In this document: positions 1 through 6,773 of the stretch, piece by piece
Layout of the letters: each line of letters opens with the position of its first letter
How positions within the stretch are numbered: the first letter of the stretch is position 1
Position numbers and translations under genes: made by a program
Notes under the pieces: model-generated
What the model was told of the DNA's origin: nothing
What the model saw: the letters and a program-made list of their open reading frames with translations, nothing else
Databases searched by the model: none
Assembly: GCA_036635835.1 (NCBI GenBank)
Contig: JAVWPP010000001.1
Location: forward strand, 1-64,000
Source: JAVWPP01 sp036635835
GTDB taxonomy: Bacteria > Bacillota > Clostridia > TANB77 > CAG-465
Reading direction: 5' to 3'
DNA: 64,000 nt

Positions 1-37
1 TCCGTATAAAGATAGCTATATTCCGCAGCTTCCATAG

Positions 38-67
38 AAAAAAGGTAGTGAAATTAATCACTACCTT
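38..67 (-). terminator. Rho-independent terminator of the Tad-like gene run
   Basis: A 10-bp inverted repeat (AAGGTAGTGA with TCACTACCTT) lies directly after the stop of the last gene. On the minus strand it is followed by a run of T. It marks the left end of the transcript that comes from the pilin-like genes. Confidence 0.85.
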
Positions 68-70
68 AAT

Positions 71-1363
71 TTATTTTTCTTTTTCAGCTTCTTCTTCGCC
101 TTTTAAACCATTTTTAATAATATCTAATGTAATTGGCTTAGTTCTATCTAATCCATCTGGGTAATAGTAATCTATAGTGTCATACATACAAACTGGGCAT
201 GGACTATAACCGCCAGAAGCCGCTTCGTACCTAGTACTAAAGCTTACAGGCGATGTAACTTTAGTTGTTTGTTTATACACAGAACATGTTTTATCTTTGT
301 GATATAACTTATCATATCTCATTAAAGCTCCAGGGCCAGTTATGCCAAAGAAATCTAAATTACTACATTTTTCTGTTGGCCAGTATTTTTGGCTATATGA
401 AAGCTTAGATAGTCCATATGAATAGTGATTAATAAACTTATTACCTACTGCCATACCTTGTACAAAGGCAAGTATACCAGTATCTTGAACTGTTGCATAC
501 CAGTCATCTTCGCTTATTGCAGGGAAATTAAATCTATATGTTGTATTAAATGAAGATGCAAAAGTATTATGTTTATTTATAGCATATGAAACTTCATCTG
601 CAACAATATTTACAATTGTTTGTCTACGTATAGCATCTAACTGTTTATATAAATCTTCGTAATATGCTTCATCACTAACGCCACCAAATAAGGCTTTTGT
701 CATTAGAGTATCTTGCATAAATCTTTTTAAATTTTCTCCTTTTTTAAGCTCTAAATTTGGCTCGTCTTCTGTAGCTATATATGTAATATAATTATTAAGA
801 GTGAAATTTACTGTATATATTTTGTCTGAAATTGCACCACCTGAAGGAGTTGTAGATGGTACTATTTCATAGACATGAGCGTTTCCTGGCCCATTTACTT
901 TTAGTTTATATGAATATGAAAAATATTTTTTTGGTTTTAAAATATGCTTAGTTACAGTTTTGCCTGCTTCGTTCTTAAAGCGCTCTACAGAGTATATATG
1001 TATACCATTGTAATCTATAACCGCAATGGCTGGAATATACGCTTTTAGCATATCCTCGCCGCCTTGGCTGCCTTTTATATTAAAGTTAAAATACATAGAA
1101 TCTAGAAATGTATTTACAGCATGTTGTGCATTAATACTAACTTTCTTTTCTCCGTCTCCTGAATATCCATAATCTACTTCATTATCTGTATTTTCGACTT
1201 CTTTCATTTCTTGACTTGCATCAGAGATAGCACTGTCTATTAAGTTTTTATAATATACTTCCATGTTTTGAGATTTTATTTTAATTGATGTATTTATATT
1301 AACTACCAATATTACTGGTAATATTATTATTATAAATATTACTGCATAATCTAATATTTTCAT
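71..1363 (-). CDS. Large membrane-anchored subunit with C-terminal cysteine cluster, Tad-like system
   Basis: 430 residues and no family I recognise. The N-terminus is one hydrophobic segment (about residues 5-25) with almost no cytoplasmic part, as in TadE/TadG-type minor pilins, so the bulk is probably outside the cell. The body is rich in Tyr, Asn and Thr. The C-terminal quarter has several cysteines, including a CPVC motif and nearby single Cys residues, which suggests disulfides or a metal site. The end is charged (EEEAEKEK). It is the last gene of the pilin-like run, 36 bp after its upstream neighbour and just before a terminator. I infer a surface-exposed minor subunit from position and topology; no enzymatic motif is seen. 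Confidence 0.6.
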   Translation of the reverse strand: MKILDYAVIFIIIILPVILVVNINTSIKIKSQNMEVYYKNLIDSAISDASQEMKEVENTDNEVDYGYSGDGEKKVSINAQHAVNTFLDSMYFNFNIKGSQGGEDMLKAYIPAIAVIDYNGIHIYSVERFKNEAGKTVTKHILKPKKYFSYSYKLKVNGPGNAHVYEIVPSTTPSGGAISDKIYTVNFTLNNYITYIATEDEPNLELKKGENLKRFMQDTLMTKALFGGVSDEAYYEDLYKQLDAIRRQTIVNIVADEVSYAINKHNTFASSFNTTYRFNFPAISEDDWYATVQDTGILAFVQGMAVGNKFINHYSYGLSKLSYSQKYWPTEKCSNLDFFGITGPGALMRYDKLYHKDKTCSVYKQTTKVTSPVSFSTRYEAASGGYSPCPVCMYDTIDYYYPDGLDRTKPITLDIIKNGLKGEEEAEKEK

Positions 1364-1399
1364 TTTTCTCTCCTTTGCATATCTTTATTAATTTTATTT

Positions 1400-2608
1400 T
1401 TAGTTTATAACTTTATATTTAACGCTGTACTGAATTTTAGAATCCTCACTTAAGCATGATTCATGTCCAGGTGTAACGTAATATGTAAATCTAAGTTTAT
1501 CGTATTTATCTGGCGCTATAGGTACATATTTTTCAACTCCAGGTTTTAGAATGATACCATTAGTTGTAGGTTTTTCAACTATAAGCTCATATTCATCATC
1601 TGGTGCTCCTATTACGTGAGCTTCTACTTTGTATTTATCTCTTTCTGCATAATGTTCTTTTCCAATTGTTACAGAATATTTATATGAAAGTATGCTAGTA
1701 CCTGGAACAACTATTGACTCAGTTGCTGTAAATCCAGTATTTAAAATACCTTCGTCTATTACCGCTTGATTAACAATCCTAAATCCAGCTACATTTTCAT
1801 TAGATTCTAATCCATCTTTATTAAAGGCTTGTACTTTTAGTACATATTCTCCTTCTTTATAGAATTTTTTAAATGTATTAGTACCAGTTGTTTTTTCTAT
1901 ATTGCCTTTTTTGTCCATTACAGTCCAAACATAATGATGTACATCTTTTTCTTCTGGTGACACTGTAAACGTAATATCTGTTGCACCTTCATATATTGCA
2001 TTATTAATAACATCTGGAAATGCAATTAGTTTAGGTGTCTTTGGAATGTTAATTGTATCTATCTTTGTCTTATCTGCATCTTTCCATTCGTTAGCTTTAA
2101 CAATTCCACCGTAATTAATTTTTATTTTTACGTAATCTCTTCTTCCACCTATTGCTTGAAAGAATATAGTTGCTTGCGTAATATTTGTATTTCGTATTTT
2201 TGTGAAAAAGTAATCTCCTTCATTAAATAAATATGCAGCAGACTTTATAGACGATTCTTTGTTATTTATATATGGGCATTCTATTTGTTTCATTATTTGC
2301 CTTGTATAATCTATGTCGTAATTTAAAACAACTTCGTCATCATTTAATCTATTAAACATTTTTTTATGTGCTTCCATATCTACTTTATATGTGTTTCCTG
2401 TCGATTCAAGTTCATTGAAAAACTGAGTATATCTATCTCTAGATAAATATCCAGACTGCATTACGTCATCGTTAAGCCTTATTACAGAGCTTAGTGCAAA
2501 CTCATACGCCATATCGTCTTGTCTTTCAAATGAATTAAATAGCGGCATAAATAATAACAGCAATACTGAGAATATTACAACTATTACAAGCGTTAAATTA
2601 TCTTCCAT
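1400..2608 (-). CDS. Large minor-pilin-like subunit with PKD-like domain
   Basis: 402 residues. It begins MEDNLTLV followed by one transmembrane segment (about 8-25), with no cleavable leader. The next ~60 residues (FERQDD... GYLSRDRY... STGNTYKV) match the same part of the 3663-5225 protein (FEKKDD... GYISPRMY... VTGNVYEI), so the two are paralogous at the base. The middle part (about residues 205-275) has the look of a PKD or Ig-like fold, with F/YxWTV and EGEYVLKVQAFN strands. A further beta-rich stretch follows. This is the architecture of an anchored stalk carrying adhesion-type domains. It lies 23 bp downstream of a small pilin-like gene on the same strand. The role as a pilus tip or surface subunit is inference. 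Confidence 0.6.
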   Translation of the reverse strand: MEDNLTLVIVVIFSVLLLLFMPLFNSFERQDDMAYEFALSSVIRLNDDVMQSGYLSRDRYTQFFNELESTGNTYKVDMEAHKKMFNRLNDDEVVLNYDIDYTRQIMKQIECPYINNKESSIKSAAYLFNEGDYFFTKIRNTNITQATIFFQAIGGRRDYVKIKINYGGIVKANEWKDADKTKIDTINIPKTPKLIAFPDVINNAIYEGATDITFTVSPEEKDVHHYVWTVMDKKGNIEKTTGTNTFKKFYKEGEYVLKVQAFNKDGLESNENVAGFRIVNQAVIDEGILNTGFTATESIVVPGTSILSYKYSVTIGKEHYAERDKYKVEAHVIGAPDDEYELIVEKPTTNGIILKPGVEKYVPIAPDKYDKLRFTYYVTPGHESCLSEDSKIQYSVKYKVIN

Positions 2609-2631
2609 ACTCTACTCCTTTGATTAATTTA

Positions 2632-3171
2632 TTATTTGTTTTTATTCATACCTTTTAACATAAACTCCGCTCTATCGAAATTATCTCCTACAGGTACAAA
2701 ATATACTTGGGTTACATCACTACTTGAAGTTACAACCTTAATATAATATTTATCTATATTAGCCTTTATATTATTTAAATCATCATCTGTATTTGGATTC
2801 ATTAAATGACTATCTGAAATAACAACCTTAGAGTCTACGTAATTTGGTAATTTATTGCCTGTACTCATATTATAGTTTAGCTCTACATCTGAAGGTATTC
2901 TAGAACCTGCAGATAAATAAAATTCAAAAGCTGAGTTTCCTGGAACAACGTAATTTGCATAGTAACTCATTACATCTACGCCTTTTATGACATATGCAGG
3001 GGGAATATCTACTCTTTCTAAAATTGTTTTATCCGCATTTCCTAATTTTTCTAAAGACAAACTAGAAACCTTACTTATTGTACTAAGCAATATTATAGCG
3101 GAAGATATGGCAGCAACGAATATAAATACCGATGTTCCAATAAATAACGCATTGCTTGTGTTTTCCTCCAT
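2632..3171 (-). CDS. Small pilin-like protein
   Basis: 179 residues. The N-terminus is MEENTSNALFIG followed by a long hydrophobic helix to about residue 32, then a soluble domain. Three other genes in this cluster start the same way (M-[E/D]-[E/D]-N, then a hydrophobic helix), so they form a family. There is no basic leader with a G|xxxxE cleavage site as in Flp or type IV pilins. It is spaced 3 bp from the upstream pilin-like gene, so the two are probably translationally coupled. I call it pilin-like from topology and neighbourhood with the TadA and TadBC homologues; no direct pilin motif is visible. Confidence 0.6.
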   Translation of the reverse strand: MEENTSNALFIGTSVFIFVAAISSAIILLSTISKVSSLSLEKLGNADKTILERVDIPPAYVIKGVDVMSYYANYVVPGNSAFEFYLSAGSRIPSDVELNYNMSTGNKLPNYVDSKVVISDSHLMNPNTDDDLNNIKANIDKYYIKVVTSSSDVTQVYFVPVGDNFDRAEFMLKGMNKNK

Positions 3172-3174
3172 ACC

Positions 3175-3654
3175 TTACACCTCCTTAAATGTTATTTTAA
3201 CTTTAGTATCTATCTTACCTTTATATGGGATCGCTCCGTCTGGTTTGTCTGGGTTAGATAAAGTAACTAAAAAGTTCTTATTGAAATTACTAAATCCTTG
3301 AGGACCAGTTCCTTCTAAATCTTTTCTTAAATCTGCAACTTTTCTTTCATAAGCATCATCTGTGTCATCTTTGCTAAACTGAGTAGTTGCGCCACGTTTA
3401 AGCCTTACTTCAATTATAACAAACTTGTGTCTCCAGTATTTTTTTGCAGCATTTAGTGCATCTATACCACGCAGATTTGTATTATTATATTTTTCTAATT
3501 CAGCAAAACTGTCTATAATTCCAAATTTATTTTCTTCTAATATTTGATATGATTTAGTATACGCATTAATACTTATTAATGCACCTGTTACAATAGCTAT
3601 TGAAATAAATAAACCTGTGGCAATAACCACCATTTTGTTTGCATTTTCATCCAT
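3175..3654 (-). CDS. Small pilin-like protein
   Basis: 159 residues, starting MDENANKMVVIATG with a hydrophobic segment to about residue 30, then a soluble domain with several Lys/Asp-rich loops (KDDTDDAYERK). It belongs to the same leaderless family as the genes at 2632, 5245 and 5991. The spacing to the flanking genes (8 bp upstream, 3 bp downstream) shows a tight operon. It probably acts as a minor subunit of the same fibre or pseudopilus. The absence of Cys and of a processing site is notable; assembly would have to work from an uncleaved, membrane-inserted form. Confidence 0.6.
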   Translation of the reverse strand: MDENANKMVVIATGLFISIAIVTGALISINAYTKSYQILEENKFGIIDSFAELEKYNNTNLRGIDALNAAKKYWRHKFVIIEVRLKRGATTQFSKDDTDDAYERKVADLRKDLEGTGPQGFSNFNKNFLVTLSNPDKPDGAIPYKGKIDTKVKITFKEV

Positions 3655-3662
3655 TTAATCAC

Positions 3663-5225
3663 CTAATTTATTCTCTTAATTTTTAACGAACCATTTCCAT
3701 TATTAGTACCTATTAGTTTACTTGACATAGTAAATACTTTATCATCTACGAAGCTACTACCACCATATGAGCATCTTGCGTTGTCTGAGTGAATTACTTT
3801 TCCACCAAAATATCCAGCGCCTGCACCTGCTTCATCGTTTGCGTAGTTATCTGCATGTCTATTTATACAAGCTGATTCACCTGCAAAAGTTTTAACTAAA
3901 TTGTCTGTTGTATTTCCTCCAGCTGAAATTTGTACATACTTTTCGTCCATGCTTAAAGTATTTCCGCCTCCGCCTCCTGCAACTAGTATTACTGATTTTC
4001 CAAGTGAGATATTTGTAGCTCCACCGCCACCTGCGCCCGCTACTCCTGATGAATTTCCTCCACCATTGTATCCACCGGTTAGATTAATTTTATCTTTTGT
4101 TTTATCTTGATCTATCTTACTACTATATTTATTTAAGGCGTCTTTTCCTTTAGATCCTATGTTAAAAGTGTACGTAGTATCTTTCTCTACTTTTAAAATA
4201 CCTTCTACCGTAGCACCAAAACCGCCCTTTATCTTCTTATCTGTAGCTCCACCACCTGCTGCTCCCTTAGCTGTTATCTTATATGTGCCAGGTGTTAAGG
4301 TTACTTTTTCTTCTTTACCTGTATATGCAAAATCTAGCTGAGTACCTATTTCTACGTTATTTGTTTTAACTTCTAAATTTGCACCTGCTGCCTCTGGATC
4401 TACCACTACTGGTGGCTCTTCTACGTCTGGTTTATCGTTTTCAAAAGAACCTGTAAGAATAGTATTAATAATTTCATTTCTAACAACTCCACCATATTTA
4501 ATATATATTCTTGGAATTCCATATTCTTTTCTTTGAGAAGTTAAGGTATAGAAAAGCATAGTAGCTATTGTTGTATTCTTATTTCTAATACTTACTTCAA
4601 AATTATCTCCTACTGCTAGTTTATATTTTCTTAAATTTGAATCTCTTGAAATAACATCAGTAGCAGAACCTGTAGCTCCTTTAACAACGTTCATAAACTC
4701 AGGAGAAAGTTTTCTCATTATCATATCGTTTGAAAAAATTTCGCTACTTACTTTAGTTGTTTTTTTCCAACCATCGTACACAACAAATTTATCTCCAACT
4801 TTTTTATTTTCTTTCTTTTTATATACATTAGTTCCATTAACGGATCTAATTTTTATTTCATCTACATCGCCTTTAGCTGCAAACTCTTCATAAGATAGTT
4901 CATCTGTAACTCTTAGTTCATTTACACCTTCTCCATTTGGAACTGGGCTATAGAAATACACAACCGGGTCATATCTTTTTTTAGTATGTATAAATTTGAT
5001 CTCGTAAACGTTACCTGTTACACCAACAAAATCTGTATAGTCATTATACATTCTTGGTGATATATATCCTTTACTTCTAACATTATCTACAAATAAATGC
5101 GTTGCTTTTGAAACTAAAGCATGCGAAATATCATCTTTTTTTTCAAATGTAATATACACTGGAAACAAGAAAAATATTATTACAGCTAATAAATATGAAA
5201 CTATTTTTTGAAAATATCCTTCCAT
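3663..5225 (-). CDS. Large minor-pilin-like subunit with ALK-type glycine-rich domain
   Basis: 520 residues. One N-terminal transmembrane segment (about 6-25) is followed by the module shared with the 1400-2608 protein (FEKKDD..., GYISPRMYNDY). From about residue 295 to the end the protein is glycine-rich, with LTPGTYKITAKGAAGGGA, a GGGGATNISLG stretch, AGGGGGNT, AGAGAGYFGGK and YGGSSFVDD. This matches the bacterial version of the glycine-rich domain found in ALK/LTK receptors (Pfam Gly_rich, PF12810), whose Gly tracts can pack as polyglycine-II helices. Two Cys (in SACINR and ARCSYGG) sit where a disulfide would close the domain. It lies 8 bp before the next gene. The surface or adhesin role is inference; the domain call rests on recalled features only. 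Confidence 0.65.
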   Translation of the reverse strand: MEGYFQKIVSYLLAVIIFFLFPVYITFEKKDDISHALVSKATHLFVDNVRSKGYISPRMYNDYTDFVGVTGNVYEIKFIHTKKRYDPVVYFYSPVPNGEGVNELRVTDELSYEEFAAKGDVDEIKIRSVNGTNVYKKKENKKVGDKFVVYDGWKKTTKVSSEIFSNDMIMRKLSPEFMNVVKGATGSATDVISRDSNLRKYKLAVGDNFEVSIRNKNTTIATMLFYTLTSQRKEYGIPRIYIKYGGVVRNEIINTILTGSFENDKPDVEEPPVVVDPEAAGANLEVKTNNVEIGTQLDFAYTGKEEKVTLTPGTYKITAKGAAGGGATDKKIKGGFGATVEGILKVEKDTTYTFNIGSKGKDALNKYSSKIDQDKTKDKINLTGGYNGGGNSSGVAGAGGGGATNISLGKSVILVAGGGGGNTLSMDEKYVQISAGGNTTDNLVKTFAGESACINRHADNYANDEAGAGAGYFGGKVIHSDNARCSYGGSSFVDDKVFTMSSKLIGTNNGNGSLKIKRIN

Positions 5226-5244
5226 TTAAATCCCCTTTCAGTAA

Positions 5245-5697
5245 TTATTTATTTACTCTTTTTAAATTTAAAAATATGTCATCTCCATTTATTTTTAAGT
5301 CATTTATAACAAATTTATCTGATGAAGATATTAAATTATTAATTCTCAAATAATCTTGCTGACCTGTGAATTTATCTTTTATTTGATTTATTTTTGCAAC
5401 TTCTACTTCGCCAGAAGCTTTAACTAAGTTAACAACTAATCTTTCAGAATTCCCGCTATATTGAAATATTATATTCTTAGCAGCTGTGCCATCTACTTGT
5501 CCTTTGTTGTTATCTGCCATGGTTTTTACTTTGTTGTAAAAAAGTTGCTCATTAGAAGTATAAATATCTTTTCTTCCACCTAGCTCATCTGCTCCACCTT
5601 TTGCTGTATTATAATAAATCAAAACTAGTGAAACTGTTAGCATTGTCATTATTGTTGCTGCTCCAATTGTTAACGCTTTGAAAGCATTATCATCCAT
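5245..5697 (-). CDS. Small pilin-like protein
   Basis: About 150 residues when started at the ATG at 5697 (MDDNAFKALTIG). An upstream GTG in frame at 5706 overlaps the ribosome-binding site AGAGGTGG, and the sibling proteins all begin M-[E/D]-[E/D/N], so the ATG is preferred. A hydrophobic segment spans about residues 7-30. The soluble part contains an EVEVAKINQIKDKF-type helix and a C-terminal hydrophobic strand. It is the first gene after a 293-bp non-coding stretch full of hairpins and probably begins the block of minor subunits. Function is inferred from the family resemblance inside this cluster. Confidence 0.6.
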   Translation of the reverse strand: MDDNAFKALTIGAATIMTMLTVSLVLIYYNTAKGGADELGGRKDIYTSNEQLFYNKVKTMADNNKGQVDGTAAKNIIFQYSGNSERLVVNLVKASGEVEVAKINQIKDKFTGQQDYLRINNLISSSDKFVINDLKINGDDIFLNLKRVNK

Positions 5698-5990
5698 ATT
5701 TACCACCTCTTATAAATTAAATAGGCACATAACCTATGTAAGTCACGCACCTATTTATAAATTCTTTTAAAATTTTTAAAAAATAGACAAAGACACATAA
5801 AGTCTTTTTGAATTTAATGATATAAATAAAGACATTACTTTATAGAACTCATTTTATGCTATGTCTAATTATATAGTTCTTTATTTTAATATACATAGAT
5901 AAAAATACACATTACATATATCCTTATCTTTGCACATTTGCAAATAGGCGATTAACGCCTATTTGATGTGCAATAAATTACTATTATTTA
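5698..5990 (-). other. Structured non-coding stretch between two pilin-like genes
   Basis: No gene is seen here. On the minus strand the stretch holds, in order: a long hairpin (5930-5973), an interleaved pair of 6-bp stems (5830-5835 with 5861-5866, and 5844-5849 with 5875-5880) that could form a pseudoknot, a short hairpin AAAGAC/GTCTTT (5789-5807) and a hairpin AAATAGG/CCTATTT (5719-5756). None has a long T-run typical of a strong terminator. It may stabilise or process the mRNA between the first pilin gene and the later ones. Confidence 0.5.
5930..5973 (-). other. Long hairpin after the first pilin-like gene
   Basis: Outer stem TTGCACAT/ATGTGCAA and inner stem AAATAGGCG/CGCCTATTT around a TTAAT loop, about 17 bp in total, with a small asymmetric internal loop. 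It begins 18 bp after the stop of the upstream pilin-like gene. It lacks a T-run on the minus strand, so a 3' stabilising or weak-terminating structure fits better than a strong terminator. Confidence 0.6.
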
Positions 5991-6542
5991 TTAAGCTAAT
6001 TTTTTAAATATTATACCTACAAGTTCTCCGTTTGAATAACAAAGGTTAGCTTGGTAAGTAGATTGTGGTTGTACATATAATCCTGATGAAGAATCTGATA
6101 ACCAGTTAGTTTTTATACGAAGATCAGATGTTAAATTAGGTGCTCCTGTATAAGATTTAACAGTGTATTCTGCAGCATTACCTTGTTTAGAAGCTCCAGA
6201 TAAATTTTTATATCCTACTTGTCCTTGCATACCACCTTTAGTAGGTTTTGTAGCATTGAACTTAACAGTTGTATTTGATTCATCATTATCTAAATAAACA
6301 GTTAATTTTGTAGATTTCTCATATTGAGACATTGTAGATTTAACTTCTGCGCCTGTTACAACTTTGTCGTCAAAAGAGCTAGTTAATTCTTTCTTTAAAG
6401 TATCTGCAATTCCGTTTAAATCACTTGAAGATCCTTTAATTAAATTGTTACCTACACCCATGATAACTAGTACTGCTGATATTAAAGCTATTGTAATAAA
6501 TAGTCCAACACCAATCAAGATTGCTTTTGTAGTATTTTCCAT
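5991..6542 (-). CDS. Probable major pilin-like subunit
   Basis: 183 residues, starting MENTTKAILIGVGLFI with a hydrophobic helix to about residue 30, then a Ser/Thr/Asn-rich soluble domain. It belongs to the same family as the genes at 2632, 3175 and 5245. It is set apart from its neighbours. It has its own candidate promoter (6706-6735), a leader with a perfect 20-bp hairpin, a very strong ribosome-binding site (AAAGGGGGAAAG) and a hairpin after its stop. That arrangement is what a highly expressed major subunit would have, so I infer it is the major one. No type III/IV prepilin cleavage site is visible. Confidence 0.6.
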   Translation of the reverse strand: MENTTKAILIGVGLFITIALISAVLVIMGVGNNLIKGSSSDLNGIADTLKKELTSSFDDKVVTGAEVKSTMSQYEKSTKLTVYLDNDESNTTVKFNATKPTKGGMQGQVGYKNLSGASKQGNAAEYTVKSYTGAPNLTSDLRIKTNWLSDSSSGLYVQPQSTYQANLCYSNGELVGIIFKKLA

Positions 6543-6606
6543 AATACTTTCCCCCTTTAAATTTTTATATAGCTTTCGCTAATATAATGATTATATACAC
6601 TATCTT

Positions 6607-6655
6607 AATGTATATAAATAAGATTACTTATTTAATAATCTTATTTATATACATT
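6607..6655 (-). other. Perfect 20-bp hairpin in the leader of the pilin-like gene
   Basis: Positions 6607-6626 are exactly complementary to 6636-6655 across a 9-base loop. The stem is AT-rich, and no T-run follows on the minus strand, so it is not a standard terminator. It lies between a candidate promoter and the ATG at 6542, inside the expected 5' leader. Confidence 0.75.
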
Positions 6656-6705
6656 TTCAATTAACACTTTTGCACTAATTAAAAATGTATATTTAATATA
6701 GTTAT

Positions 6706-6735
6706 ATATTACATCAAATTATTTGATAAAGTCAA
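6706..6735 (-). promoter_or_regulatory. Candidate promoter for the major pilin-like gene, with dyad in the spacer
   Basis: TTGACT (6730-6735), 18-bp spacer, TAATAT (6706-6711). The spacer contains the perfect dyad ATCAAAT-N-ATTTGAT (6713-6727), a possible operator. It would give a leader of about 155 bases before the ATG at 6542. Confidence 0.55.
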
Positions 6736-6773
6736 TACGTTTTTTCAAATTTCAATGTATTTATTTTTTTTTC

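Noticed and set aside
3901..4341. Pro-rich open frames on the plus strand
   Set aside because: They are the complement of the Gly-rich codons of the 3663-5225 gene and have no ribosome-binding site.
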